This document shows, piece after piece, positions 1-12,284 of a stretch of 64,000 bases of DNA. Each line of letters begins with the position of its first letter. Position 1 is the stretch's first letter. Source of the DNA: Dryas octopetala (taxonomy: Eukaryota; Streptophyta; Magnoliopsida; Rosales; Rosaceae); assembly GCA_963921425.1 (NCBI GenBank), contig OY992840.1, positions 3,846,501-3,910,500 of the forward strand, given 5' to 3'. Made by a program: the position numbers and the translations under genes. The notes under the pieces were generated by a model, which did no database searches, was not told the origin of the DNA, and saw only the letters and a list, made by a program, of their open reading frames with translations.

Positions 1-674
1 GGAGGATCAAAGTAAGCATACATGCAATGACAAGTTTGATCTACATGTTTTGGACTACCACACAAAAAACAAACCTCAAAATTGTAAACATTTCTTCCAA
101 ATCCATACATTTTTTTTTAACTAAGGGCAAATAATCAACAAAAACACAAATAATTAAAAATGAGGAAGTAAATTGCGCAAACCAACAAACACCAATCAAG
201 AATAACTAAATAAAGATAGTTTATAGTGTACTACTAGTGTGTTGACATAGGCCAAACACACTGGGAGATGGGCAACCACAACTTTATGAGCTAGCAATCC
301 TCTCTTGATGATCCACAACTTTTGCAATCTCCTCCAAAAAAGAAAACACAAGAAGACAAAATAAAAAATATGAACAAAGTGCAAAAGGTAAGCAACCTAA
401 ACAATTTATACAATGAAAATGTTACTAATAAATAAAGAAAAGAAACACTTTTTTTCTTCACCTACAAGGGAAAAGATGGGAGAAGTGAAAAGAATTATAA
501 AAAAAATTGAAATTTTTTTTGGCACTTATAAAGAGGGGGGGGGGAACTTCGAATGTTTTTTTTTGTTGAAAAAAATATTTTTTTTTCTTTTTTATTTTCT
601 CAAAGAACAAAGTAAATGAAAAACTAATAGAAGATTTAAACTAACAAAAAGTCTAAGCTAGTGCATCAAAACAC

Positions 675-692
675 TCACTGGCAACAACGCCA
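675..692 (-). other. Degenerate tRNA-Asp primer-binding site
   Basis: The minus strand reads TGGCGTTGTTGCCAGTGA, 14 of 18 identical to the intact site at 32290-32307. C-to-T and G-to-A type changes account for most differences, suggesting age and methylation decay. Confidence 0.7.
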
Positions 693-698
693 AAAACT

Positions 699-2307
699 TA
701 TTATGTTTTAATTATTACTCGCAAGTGATAGACGGCACTTTATGAGGTCGATCATCAAGGAGTGTTGCAAAATAGATACACTAATTTAAACTTAAGTTAA
801 TTTATCTCTAACCTAGCTTGGACGATTTTTTTGAGTTTTTAATAAAAGAAACTAAATAATAGCTAAATAAAATGAAAAATATGGGTGGAAGGGTCTAGAA
901 ATTGGTATGAAACCAAGGTCTAGGGTCCACACCACCATGTAATTATTTATAGAAAAGATCTAGTAATTTCCCATATAAAGGAGGGCACCCAAGACTCAAC
1001 TTGATGCTCTCACCAAATGTATTTATATTTGAAACACAAATGAAATGATTTTTCATAGTAGATCTTGTTATTGCTTAAGAGCACAAGCTCTAAGCATCTC
1101 AAGTGCAACCAAATTTTAAGTAACAACTAGAGATCAAAGAATATATCTTGCATTGAAACTTTAACGTACAACCAAGCATAGATGTGGAAAAGAGGCTTCT
1201 AACAACCCATGATACATGGCATCATGGGTGAAAGTTTTCTTTTTTCACAATTTGTAAACAAGATCTAAAACTTTGATGAACTGAAACATGAAAAATTAAC
1301 TAAAAATTAACTAGAAAATGTAACATGGTAGTGATTCCTCCTTATCAAGGTAAAAGGGTTTAGTGACAAACTATGGTGAAAATAAAAACAAGGGAATAAA
1401 TACTAAAACTAAAAATGCAAGAGAATAAATAAACTAAACTCATAATATTAAAAGACAAAAAAGGAAATAAGAATAGACTAAATGAAAGAGACAAGAGGAG
1501 AATATAAATAACTAAATAAATAACATAATATTAAATAAAAATGTGCTACAAAGTAAAAATAAAAGAAGAAGTTACAAAACATAAATAAGAGACCTAAGCT
1601 ACTATGGGGCTATAGAGGCCTCAAAAGAGGCGTGAAGGAAAAAAGAATGAAGGCTGAGTCTTTCTTAAATAGGCTAGAGCAGTAGGAATTTTAGGGCTTG
1701 TGTGGGACACTTGTCGCAGCATGAATGGGCCAGGAGAGGAGAGAGATAGGGCTGTCAACAGCTATTCTGCCATGTGTCATCGCGTGAGAAGATAGCAGCG
1801 GAAAAAGCAGGAGTCGTTGGCTTCTTGGGGGAGTGCGGAGAGCAGTTGGGCGGAAGAAAGAGAGAGAGGATCGATGGCTTACGCAGCTTGGCGGCTCCTG
1901 AAGGAAGGTTCGGCTCCAGCTTGTGAGGAAAGAGAGAGAGAGAAGCTTCCCTCCGTGTGACTCTTTGCCTCCCAGAGGCTTGGGCCGGTTCTTGGGCTAG
2001 GCTTCTCTCATCTTCTCTCTTCTTTCTCTTTGTTTTGGGCTTTGGGCTCTTTCACATTTTCTTCTTTTAGGATTTTTCTCCCTTCTCATTTTAATTAAAC
2101 CTAAAAAATAAAAATAATATTAATTATCAAATTAAATCTAATTTAAATAAAAATAAATAAAAATCTAACAAAATTTAGAAAATAAAACGAAAACTAATAA
2201 AACCAAATAATTGACTAGTTAATTAAAATGAGATATAAAATGCAAAAAGACAAGAACTAGAATGTATGATTTTAAGGTTAAATAAGTGTTATAAAATAAG
2301 TTCAACA
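699..2307 (-). repeat. 5' LTR of the reverse Athila-like element
   Basis: The outer end reads TGTTGAACTTATTTTATAAC on the minus strand, parallel to the TGTTGAGC start of the LTR at 30365. The inner end is six bases from the primer-binding site, as in the other copy, but the canonical CA end is mutated. The LTR holds a CT/GA-rich region (about 1850-2070) and a segment resembling the retrotransposon sequence around 31550-31950 (ATGATACATGGCATCATGGG near 1210). Boundaries come from this comparison. Confidence 0.7.
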
Positions 2308-3098
2308 GTCTACAATGGAGATCATGCATTATATGAGCAAGTTTAAATTTTTCATATATGCTAATTCGGAATTGATCTTTGGTTTCATTAAGAAGATGAA
2401 ATTTCATATTTTTAAATGTACCTGGATCAGAGCGTGTTATCAACATAGAGTAGTATTTTTCATGAAATGGGTTGTTGCTCTAAACTATGTTTGACGTCAC
2501 CTAACATTGATCTGATCATAAATTGCTGGAAACAACAAATTTTACATCTAAATTACCAAAAACCCATTTAGATGTAAATGAGGCCTGAAAGTAGGTGGGA
2601 GAGGAGGCACAACAACGACAGAGGGTGGGAGAGAAGGCATGGCAGCGAGTGGAAGGTGAAAGAGGCGGAAGGGGGATGGGGAGGGGGATCAGTTGAGCTC
2701 AACTGCCAAGAATTACAATCTACAAAAATTGTTAAACAGCTTTGTCCAAAATAGTATTTTAGCACAAAAAATACTGTGCTATCGTGGGAGTTGGGACCAT
2801 CTCACGTGGATGAGTTTAAAAAGTGTTGACACAAGTTGCTCGGCATCTTCCTCCTCCTATTTTGAAACATAAATGACTGTTATTACAATTCTAGAATCCT
2901 ATCGCAATCGTAGTTATTGTTAATTGAGAAAGAAACTTACCTGCAAGGGGCCACTGAGGTGTGCAGAGAGAAGGTTAAGTAAAGAGTGGGTCCCACATAC
3001 TGATGCCCACCCTTCTCTCGGAGAAGTCACCTCAGTACCACTATTGCAAGCAAGTTTTTTTTCGTTAATGAAAGTTGCGTTGGAAGATGATGTGGTAA
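2308..3098. other. Intergenic, no gene recognised
   Basis: AT-rich flank of the retrotransposon. The proline-rich reading frame on the minus strand around 2568-2765 comes from a purine-rich GGAGG tract and has no protein features. The hAT-like element begins at the right edge, with its TSD at 3091-3098. Confidence 0.5.
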
Positions 3099-4617
3099 TA
3101 GGGGTGGGCATTTTAACCGTGCATTGTCAAAATCGACCAAACTACACCGTTAAAAAATCGTAAAAAATTGCGTTGATCAAAAAAAGTCAACACTGCCAAA
3201 AAAACCGAACCACACCGATTCTCTCCGGTTCCAGTTCCGGTTCTATACCTTATTTAACCGCACCGAATCGAACCGCACCGCATACTTGTAACAAATATAT
3301 TTTTATACATATATACACCATCAGGGCCCTTCCAATAAAGGATCCCTCATTTAGTGTTAAATGAGGGATCACCCTGTGTGGCCCAACCAAGTCGTTTTGT
3401 GTTAATCCAAACCGTCTATTTTTTACATCTTCATTGATAGATCATCTCTGCAAAAAATCAGCTAAATCAGAAATCGTTTAGCCATTTGTTTAAGCGGTCA
3501 AAGTTTAAAACAAATGGACGAACAACAAATTCCTCTATAAACACCTAAACTTTGACCGCTTAATCGAACGAGTAAACGATTTTCGATTTGGTTGATTTTT
3601 TGCAGGGATGATCTATCAATGGAGATGCAAAAAATGAACGGTTTGGATTAACACAAAACAACTCGTGTGGGCCCCACAAGGTGATCCTTCATTTAACACT
3701 AAATGAGGGATCCCTTATTGGAAGGGCCCTCTATACACCATTATATATATTTATATATATTTATACGATTATTATATACTTTTTGTACACATTTTTATAC
3801 ACTTTAGATCATAAACCCTAAACCCTAATAAAATATTAGAATTAATATTAACGTAGCTATATTTTAGGGTTTAGACCCTAAAATATATTTTATATAACCC
3901 TATGACCTATTTTCTAGATATATAATATAATAATAAATTAATAATGTTTTAGTATATAATTTTAGTTATACCCATTACCCTATATAATAAAATTAGTATA
4001 TTCTTTATATTTAATATGAAAAAAAATTAGTATATTATTTATAGTTTATACTCTATATACTAAAATTTTAAATTGTTTATAGTTCTAGGGTATAATATAT
4101 AGTTATATACTATATAAGTGTATAGGGTATATTCCATATAAGGTTTATAACTTGTAGTAACTAGTAAGTTAGTAACTTTATTTTAAGCAAGTTCTTAACT
4201 TGTAGTTGTAGTCATTGGTTGGATACTTGTATACTTGATTTTGTTTTTAACTTTTAAGTTTTAAGTACTAAGCAGATTAAACAAAGTTTAATGTGTGAGT
4301 CTTTTTAGTTAAGTTCATTGAATTAACTTGTAAATTTTTTTTTTTGTTGCCAACTTGTTAATTAGGATGAGTTTGCAACATTAAATAATTGGGCTTAGGT
4401 TTAAAAAAATAAATGTGAGGTTCAAAAGTGCTAATCTGAATAATAGCTCATTAGGCCCAGAACCGCGGTGGAGAACCGCACTGCACCGCATCTTGAATGG
4501 TTTGGTTTTTTTATTTCTTTTACGATTTTAAGTATCGAACCGCACCGTATATTAATGTCTGGCACGACGCACGATTCCGAAAAAAAAGTGAGTCGAACCG
4601 CACCGCGCCCACCCCTA
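3099..4617. mobile_element. Non-autonomous hAT-like element (TAGGGGTGGGC termini)
   Basis: Starts TAGGGGTGGGCA and ends GCCCACCCCTA, an inverted repeat of about 11 bases. It is flanked by TGTGGTAA (3091-3098) and TGTGGTAG (4618-4625), an 8-bp target duplication with one mismatch. Sub-terminal regions are rich in AACCGCACCG-type motifs on both arms (about 3220-3290 and 4460-4610). The middle is very AT-rich and has no transposase. It contains the MITE at 3322-3731. The same family appears, interrupted, at 29973. Confidence 0.75.
3322..3731. mobile_element. Foldback MITE, Mutator-like by its 10-bp TSD
   Basis: About 410 bp. The arms begin CAGGGCCCTTCC and end GGAAGGGCCCTC, with further inverted similarity deeper in: the ATGAGGGATC blocks near both ends and the AACCGTC / GACGGTT-like blocks at about 3410 and 3640. 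TATACACCAT flanks both sides (3312-3321 and 3732-3741), a perfect 10-bp duplication. Its core (GATTTGGTTGATTTTTTGCA near 3587) is shared with the MITEs at 42464 and 58731, so the three are related. Confidence 0.85.
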
Positions 4618-5139
4618 TGTGGTAGTAGCAAATAGCAATTAAATGAGCGTTTCTTGCATGAAGGTACTATCTGTTTTTTTTTTTTAAGAAAAAAGCAATG
4701 AAGGTTTTTTTTGGCCAAAAAAAAAGCAATGAAGTTAATTACTAGTTTACTCTTTTACACGCATATGCTATCTATTTATGTGTGTGTACTATTCTCTGAC
4801 ATACACTCGTTTTCATGAATGAGCAATTGAGCACCAAACACGCGCACACCGACAGGACAAGATTCCTACTATGCTTTGCAGCTGTGAGCAATAATGTCGG
4901 TTGGGTTCGTTCGTGAAGGCTGATCGCTTTTTCGTTTGGATATAATAATGAGCTACTTTCTAAACTTTGTACTCCATCATTACCAAAGAGCTTTCTTCAC
5001 TCACCACGTTTTCAATTTCTTTGCTTTCAGTTCTCTTCCATTACTCTCAGTTATAGTTTGGCATAAGAAGCCCAACTACTCAACTGGGTTTCTCTCCCAT
5101 TCTTTGAGTCCTTCAGGTGTTCTCTCTCTGTTTCCAAAG
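4618..5139 (+). promoter_or_regulatory. Upstream region and probable non-coding first exon of the pectin acetylesterase gene
   Basis: A good donor (CAAAG/GTATAAAT) ends a probable leader exon at 5139. The matching acceptor is GCGCAG at 5767-5772, two bases before the chosen start codon. A leader intron of about 630 bp would join them. The leader is CT-rich, as is common for plant 5' leaders. The transcription start cannot be fixed; TATA-like sequence (ATATAATAATG) lies at about 4940. RNA reads crossing 5139/5773 would settle it. Confidence 0.5.
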
Positions 5140-5773
5140 GTATAAATTAGCAATATATGCTTTTGGTTCGTTCTCATAGTAAGAAAGCAGTCCTGTTTAC
5201 TTTTTTCTTCATTTGGTTCGTAGAGAACAACATGCTCTGAAGCTTTTATTCAGTGTTTGTTCTTTGTATGCTGACAACACTGTTCATTGAATATATGAGT
5301 GTACAGTGTTTTTTCTTTTATGTCTGTATGTGTATGTATTTGCTAAATAACACCTCTTTTTTGTTTTTTTTTTGGATATGCTATTGAATAAAGAAGCATA
5401 GATGGGCAAATGGAACTGGATTCTTTGCTCATATTAGCACTTTTTTTTGTTTGGATTTACTATTGAATATGATGAACTTGTTAAGCTAACTAAGCCATAT
5501 TACTGTTATTAGTGCTGAGTAAAAGTTAAAAAAGGTTCTTCGCGCATCCTTAGACATTAAGCAATATCTAAGGGTGAGATTTTGAAAAGATAACAATTTT
5601 GTATCTTTGAGTATTTCGTTAAACCAACCAGGAACTTCACAACATATGTTACTGTGATGTAGTGGGAAATTTTGTCTATAATTAAGTTATGCAAATGCTC
5701 TGTTTTTCTTTGTAATCCTTTTGGTTTTGTTAATCTTGGGGTATTAATTGCAAAAAAAATTTATATGCGCAGA

Positions 5774-7256
5774 ATGACCCATGCAAGATTAGGCCAATGG
5801 TTAAGTGTTGTTGTGTGTTTGCTGATCTTGCTGAATGCAGAAAGCCATCCTGTGGGAATCACTTTTGTGCAGGATGCAGTAGCCAAAGGAGCTGGTGAGA
5901 AATATTAGAATTGAGTATTTTTCTAAAGTTCCATTGTTCCCATGTCAATTTCTTTCTTTTGAACTTTCATTGTTTCCATAACAGTTTCTTTCGAACGAGT
6001 TTTCTTTTCACATGATATGTGTTCTAAATCTGAATTTGACAAACTATACAGTTTGTTTGGACGGGAGTGCACCGGCTTACCACTTTGACAAGGGATTCGA
6101 TGCAGGAATTAACAATTGGCTGGTTCACATCGAGGTTTGTACTTTTTCCTGCCATGCTAAAATTGATTTGAAAGAAAGAAAGGATAGGGTGGGAATGTTA
6201 AACAAATTTATTTAGTTATAACAAACTTTTTTGCATTAATGTTTGACATCCCTATAAATTGATATTGGTGGTTCTTAGGGAGGAGGCTGGTGTAACAATG
6301 TTGCGAGTTGCCTTGAGCGGAAGAACAATTTCAGAGGTTCATCTAAGAAAATGGAAAAAGAAATGTCTTTTTCTGGGGTTCTTAGTAACAAGCAAAAATT
6401 CAGTCCAGGTTCGGTTTGCCTTCATATCTCATTAATTTAGCTGTCTTTAAATTAATTTTTTTGCCTTGATCTCGAATTTTGCTTCGTTAAAACAAGCATA
6501 TCCTAAGTATGATTCAGTAACTGATCAACATAGCTCTCAATTATTTAATATGAGTTTCTTCTTTTTGTTTCCTTTATTTTTTCTAACACTAAAAATTGAA
6601 CTTATTTTTTTATGCTAGACTTCTATAATTGGAACAGAATCAAAGTTAGGTACTGTGATGGGTCGTCCTTCACTGGTGATGTGGAAGCAGTAGACCCAGT
6701 AAGTTCAATTAACAAACCATGTTTTCTTTGGTAAGAAATTTTGAATCTTCGCGCGGTTTCATCTGTTTCACATGGCCTGTTCTTAATTAAACAATAATTT
6801 GATCAGGCTACAAACCTTCACTTCAGAGGAGCAAGGGTTTTCCGTGCCATCATTGATGATCTATTAGCAAAAGGAATGAAAAATGCTCAAAATGTATGAC
6901 CTATTCTGGGAACTGTCCACTTTTGTCATCTTGCCCTCCCCTCTGATAGTTAATTTGTTAGTACTACTTGTCTGATTCAGGCTATTCTCTCTGGTTGTTC
7001 GGCTGGCGCATTGGCGTCTATTCTTCATTGTGATAACTTCCGTTCTCTCCTACCTGTGGGTACTAAAGTGAAATGTCTATCGGATGCTGGTTATTTCATT
7101 AATGCGTAAGTTTGGATTTCATTTCTTCCATCTCGATTACTTGTATGTCTGTACTAAAATTTCACAGTTGCTTACACCTAGTAATGACTAACAGGAAGAC
7201 AGTTAGTGGATCAGGTCATATTCAAGCCTATTACAGTGAAGTAGTTGCAACACATG

Positions 7257-7300
<44 letters not shown>

Positions 7301-9364
7301 CCTCTCAGCATTCATTCTGTGCATATGGTAACTATTAGCTTCTGATTCTGATTATCTATCTTTTGTGGCAGGGTTCTGCAAAGAATTTACCTGCATCCTG
7401 CACTTCAAAAATGAGACCAGAGTTTGTACGTATTATATTTTTTTTATGATTTTAATCTTCCCTATTTCCTTATTACTTCTAATATTTCCTTAAAAAATAT
7501 TGCAAATTTGCAGTGCTTCTTCCCACAAAATGTGGTACCACAAACCAAGACCCCAATATTTTTTGTAAATGCAGCTTATGATTCCTGGCAGGTTAGCTCA
7601 TTCTAATCCATGATTGCATATCAGTACTTTCCAATTTTTTGTAGTGCATGGAACCTTCTTTTCTAGTACTATTTAATGATTGTACAAAAGAAGTCTACTT
7701 GCTGAAAATTATTGTATGTGACCATATAACACCACGTGGTTTAATGACATGATGTTTTGCCATATGATCAAAGTTATAAATGTCAAAAACTTTTTATTAG
7801 CATATGAATTATAAATCTGTAACCCTGAATATAGATAGAACTAAGTAATAGTTTAGGGTACAATAGCTCTTTTTTTTATTCTCATCCTTAATTGTATTTT
7901 ATACTTATATACTTGATTTTATCTATTTTCTTAGACAACCCAAGACTCTCCCCTGCGCCAAACAAATTAGTGGCTAAATTAACATATTGAGTCTCTTTCT
8001 CTTTCTCCATTCATTTTTATCATTTTGTAGCTCGATAAGCAATTTATTCTGGTTTGGCTCAGCTAGCTAGCTTTGACTAGCTCTTGCGCAATTTTTGTTT
8101 TACCAACAGTGCTGTTTCCTCAGGAGCTTTGTATACAAGAATAGCTTAGCTTGTATCATTCTTTCTTTGATAACAAAACAAACACCAACCTCAATACAAG
8201 GGCCAGTTTGGTGGAAAACGGATCTATCATTATTTTCTCCGTATTTCAGTGCTAACTTATTCTATCTTACTATTTGGCAATTGTATAAATAGAAAACAGT
8301 ATCACCCGAACCTTCGCTAATCATCAGACCTGAAAAGGCAATAAGTACTAGTATGATAGTTATATAACATCTAAATATAAATGCTTTGTTTTCACTTTCT
8401 AAATTAAGAGAATATGTTGGCATGCATTTCTCAGATAAAGAACATTTTGGCACCGGGTATTTCTGATCCTCGGGGATCCTGGCGCAGCTGCAAGCTTGGT
8501 ATAAAAAACTGCTCACCCGCTCAACTTCAAACCATGGAAGGTAAAATACCAGAAGCCTCCTATATACCAATAGGCAGTCCTTCAGACATTCAAGTTAATT
8601 ATACTAGAATCCTTCATAGCCCCTTGAGAATATAAACCGAGAATTCAGTTCATACAAAATCGACTTAGGTTAAATCTCTTATGTCTTGAGTAAAATTTTA
8701 TGGCTGAAGCTTCTTAAGGTCTCATGACCTACTGCCTTTACTGTGTAGTCTTTAGATGAACATAAACAATTTAAGTATCATTACTGTCCCCACAGTCCCC
8801 AGTCCCCCAATGAACAGAATTAGAAAGGAAAGCCTTTCATGCTTTTGGCTGAATTTGGTTTTTTGGACATACCAAGAGAAGACTGGGTGCTGGAAAATTT
8901 ACTTGGTTTGTTGTTGTGTTGGCATTTGTTTCAGATTTTAGGTTGCAGTTCTTAAATACAATTTCTGGTGTGAGCAACTCTCCATCCAATGGATTGTTCA
9001 TAGACTCTTGCTATGCCCACTGCCAAATTGGAACGCAGGAGACATGGTTGGCGGCTGACTCTCCCATGTTGGGCAAGACGGTAAGAAGTCCTGTAATCTT
9101 TACTTAATCTCCACCCATTATCAATTAATTATCTTTACATTTCCCTTAACTTTTTATTGGTTTCATTCATATTTATAGAAACAAATGACTGATTAAACTA
9201 TAATTTTCTGAACAATCTTTTCGTAATATATTATGCAGACAATTGCGAAGGCAGTTGGAGATTGGTATTACGACCGTAGTCCGTTCAAAAAGATAGATTG
9301 CCCTTATCCTTGCAATCCTACTTGCAAAAACCGTGAATTTGATTCGAACGAGCAACAAGATTAA
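5774..9364 (+). CDS. Pectin acetylesterase (plant PAE family, CE13/Notum-like)
   Basis: Removes acetyl groups from pectin in the cell wall; alpha/beta-hydrolase family. Coding exons by GT..AG boundaries and unbroken phase: 5774-5894, 6052-6134, 6279-6408, 6619-6698, 6807-6893, 6981-7105, 7195-7255, 7372-7425, 7514-7591, 8435-8540, 8935-9080, 9239-9364. They total 1197 nt, 398 aa, the usual family length. Residues 1-24 form a signal peptide (hydrophobic [11 protein letters not shown]). The GGGWC motif near residue 70 is present. The nucleophile Ser174 sits in GCSAGAL, the acid Asp270 in NAAYDSWQ and His337 in SCYAHCQ. Conserved cysteines run to the end (CPYPCNPTC). The start at 5774 is the first ATG after the leader-intron acceptor; ATG 5765 would lie inside that intron. 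Family members I know read GCSAGGL, so Ala177 is a small oddity. Intron 7 carries (CT)n and intron 9 is longest (843 bp). No break was seen, and expression is likely. Confidence 0.95.
7258..7298. repeat. (CT)n microsatellite in intron 7 of the pectin acetylesterase
   Basis: About 20 uninterrupted CT units directly after the donor at 7256, leaving only a couple of bases between splice site and repeat. Likely polymorphic. Confidence 0.95.
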
Positions 9365-10231
9365 TTTATTTATGTCAAAAATATATAATTTCTTTTTCTA
9401 CCGAAACGATATATATAATTTTTATAAGCTTTGGACAATTATGTATTGACCGTATATCGTTCTCAAATAATATTTATTCCTTTGAGCTTGGTTGTGTCAT
9501 GAGGATTTTTTGCACTGAGAAAGCAAAGAGGATGTTAAACAGTTGCAGCAAAATCATTTGTTGTGGTGGTGGATGGTCAAAGGATTTGTTGTTTTTTTTA
9601 AGCACCAAGATGGATCCTGCACAAGGAAGAAAGGGTCACTAGAAAGGCATCAGTATGGACCGGTCTAACCCTCTCCTATGGGAAGATCACACACACACGA
9701 AACTTCCACCCTCTTTAAAATTCTGGGAAAAATTTTCAAACAGGACACCTACTTTGGGATCGATCTTAGTTTAGGACACCAGTTTGGATTTGTGTTAGTG
9801 TAGGACATATATTTAGAATTTATGTTAGTTTAGGACAATCCGTCAACACCGTTAACTTTTTCGTCCAAATAAGGGATAAATTGGTCATTTCATATTTTTG
9901 AAATAAATAAAAATTTTCAAAAAGAAAAAACTAAAAAAAATCAAAACTTTTTTTTTTGGAGGAAAAAAAATCATTAAAAAGTTTAAAACTAAAAATTAAT
10001 TTAAAATAGATTAAAACTAATAACAAAAAAAAAAAAGATGCAGCAGATTTGGATCATACCTATCCAACCCACGCCACCCCAGCAGATCTGCAATTGTATT
10101 GTCATGCTTCGAAGTTCAAAGGGTAGATGAAAAGCCTTTAGATATGGCGCCCTTCCATTTAAATTAGGCCACATGCACACACACCCACATAGAGCGAAAG
10201 GGTTAGGTTAGCGATCGATTGAAGGTTGAAG
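9365..10231. other. 3' flank of the pectin acetylesterase and intergenic sequence
   Basis: The 3' UTR probably ends within about 9365-9480, where AATAAT-type signals occur. From 9745 to 9850 the motif TTTAGGACA/CAGGACACC recurs three to four times at roughly 30-40 base spacing, followed by a phrase meaning the same in other plant repeats (AACACCGTTAAC). This suggests the end of an old transposon, but no partner end was found. The remainder is A-rich and featureless. Confidence 0.45.
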
Positions 10232-10405
10232 ATGATAGCAAGGACTCCCCCAGCGAAGAAGCAATGGTTGGTGGAGAAGGAGAGCCCGGCGGCACCGCTT
10301 AGCCCTTTCGTCATCTACGAGGACCCTCTTCCCCTTCCGCTCCACCCACCGACTCTTCCGACCACATGCTCTGCACTAGGGCTGAGATTTTATGCCAAAA
10401 AATAA
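10232..10405 (+). pseudogene. Possible 5' coding exon of an unrecognised gene, cut by a hAT-like element
   Basis: An ATG at 10232 opens a frame of 57 codons. The first 48 (to 10376) are GC-richer than the surroundings and look coding, starting MIARTPPAKKQWLVEKESP and holding a VIYEDPLPLPL stretch. The last nine codons come from the transposon starting at 10377 and end at TAA 10403-10405. I do not recognise the protein. The expected continuation of the exon is not seen on the far side of the transposon array, so the gene is truncated or the other half has been lost. It could also be a chance frame; confidence is limited. Confidence 0.35.
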
Positions 10406-12173
10406 AAAATTATCGACCACCGACCGAGCATTGTTCCGAAAATTATCGAAAATTTCGATTACTGATACCGGGGTGTCGGTTTTCATTCCGAATCGGTGAT
10501 TTCGGTAACGGTACCGGCTTACAAAATCAAATACCGATGGTATACCGATACTGAACCTCTATTTTAAAAAAATTGAAATAATTCATTTTTATACATTTAT
10601 TTGATTATTTCTATACTATACCCTAAATAAAAAATACCTTTCTATATAATTTATAAAATACATTTCTATACTATACCCTAAACAAATAGAGTAAAAAAAT
10701 ACTAAAATACCCTAAACCCTAATATTATACTAAATTATAAACCCTATATAGTATATAGTATATAGTATATACTAATATACTATAATTTATAATTCTATAT
10801 AGTATATAATGTATATTAGTATATCACTATATCCTATTAATAATTCTCCCCTTATAATGTATATTAGTATAACACTATATCCTATTAATAATTTAATACT
10901 ATAAATTTATAATTCATAGTTGGTACTTGGTAAGTTGGTAGACTTCGTAGTAACTTGATAACTTGGTATATATTATTATAGTAATAATGTAATATACTAA
11001 TATAGTATATACTAAATAGTAAATAGTAAATAATATATAGTTATATAACTTATATTATATACTATATACTAAATAGTATATAGTATTTACTAATGTACTA
11101 TTAAAGAATAAAGTAGTAATGTAATATAGACTATATAGTATTAATTAACTATTAAGTATATACTATATACACTAATACATTATAGAAGTATAGAGTATAG
11201 GCTATACTGCTATAGTGATATACCCTAAGGTTTAGGATGTAATTAATGATATAAATTAAAAAACATATAAACTATTAAGTATTAACTATATACTATAAAA
11301 ATGTATAAAACATATAAATTATAGGGTTTAGTATTTATAAGTTATAAGTTATAAATTTATAGTATATACTATATAGTAAGTTAGTAACTAGTTAACTACT
11401 AACTATAAGTATAAACTATATACTATAAATTTAAAAACATATGTAATAAAAATAAAAAACTTCAAACCCCAACCAAACCCCAAAGTCCAAACCCCAAACG
11501 AAGCCCCAAAATACCCTAATCCTACTATTCATAAATTCCTAATTTCATAATGTTTAAAATCTAAATAATAAATGAATTTTTTTAAAAAAAACCACTTAAA
11601 CAAAAGTCAAAACAACAGATTTTTTTTTGTTTCACTCACAAGGTCTCTCACTCTCGAAGTCTCTCTCTCCTCCTTCCCGCAACACCCTCTCTCGTTAGTC
11701 CGGCATGATGCCGACGAGCTAGGCAGTGAGACCACCACCAAACTCTCCCTTTCTTCCTCCTCTCCCTCCCCATGGCCTTCTCTCTCCCAGATCTCTTCTC
11801 TCTCTTCTCTCTCCTCCCTCCCCGATCACCTCTCTCTTCGATCTGCTACCCTTCAGCAACGGTTGGTGACGAGGCCGAGCTCATCATGCTCGACTACTCG
11901 CCTCCTCCTCCCCACTCTCCCTTTGGTCTCCGCCCACTCAAAACCCCCTCTGTCTCGCCGCCTCCCACACAAATGGTTTGCATTTCTGGGTTTTGCTGCT
12001 AGTGGGTTTGCCGAGTACCGCTCCGACACCGCCCAGCTCCGACCGATGTTGAATGCATCGAATTTCGACTACCATCAGCACGGTATTGGGGTCCAAAATC
12101 CTCCCTCCGCTCATTCTTGGTCGGAAGTCGGTATGTGGGTTTTGGTACGGTTACCGTTCTGAACCCACCCCTA
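10377..12173. mobile_element. hAT-like element, copy 1 of 3 (TAGGG...CCCTA)
   Basis: Begins TAGGGCTGAGATTTTATGCC and ends CCACCCCTA. Both sub-terminal regions carry CGGTA/TACCG-rich motifs (about 10440-10550 and 12010-12165), typical of this type. The core at 10560-11450 is extremely AT-rich with alternating TATAGTATATAC. At 11640-12160 it carries a CT-rich, GC-richer segment with a short reading frame, MAFSLPDLF..., at 11772-12002, also found in copy 2. No transposase. The 8-bp flanks do not match (CTCTGCAC against CCTTTACT), fitting recombination between copies. Confidence 0.65.
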
Positions 12174-12284
12174 CCTTTACTGATAGACTAATAGTAGAAT
12201 TTGAATATAAGACCGTGCTTACAAAAAAAAAAACATACTGATGGATTAACTAACAAAATTTTGAGAACAAAGGTCTAAAAGGCC

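Larger units (their letters stand above)
1..2307 (-). mobile_element. Athila-like Ty3/gypsy LTR retrotransposon, 5' part, reverse orientation, runs off the left edge
   Basis: Read on the minus strand this is an LTR (2307 to 699), a primer-binding site (692 to 675) and untranslated leader sequence reaching the window edge. The leader resembles the leader of the Athila element at 30365, for example around 190-330 compared with 33090-33230. The LTR head also parallels that element: it begins TGTTGA on the minus strand and shares stretches of T-rich sequence. No coding part is inside the window. The right flank (GTCTA after 2307) should be one half of the target duplication, and the partner lies off the window. 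Family assignment rests on similarity to the better-preserved copy. Confidence 0.75.

Noticed and set aside
3811..3830. CCCTAAACCCTAA words (also near 10712, 13909, 16576 and 19478) considered as interstitial telomere
   Set aside because: Only two to three units, inside AT-rich transposon cores; too short for telomere DNA.
8262..8570. 102-codon minus-strand frame
   Set aside because: Antisense of the pectin acetylesterase exon 10 region.
11572..12162. 196-codon plus-strand frame and overlapping proline/serine-rich frames
   Set aside because: Made by CT-rich sequence inside the hAT-like element; no domain, and the frame is broken in copy 2.
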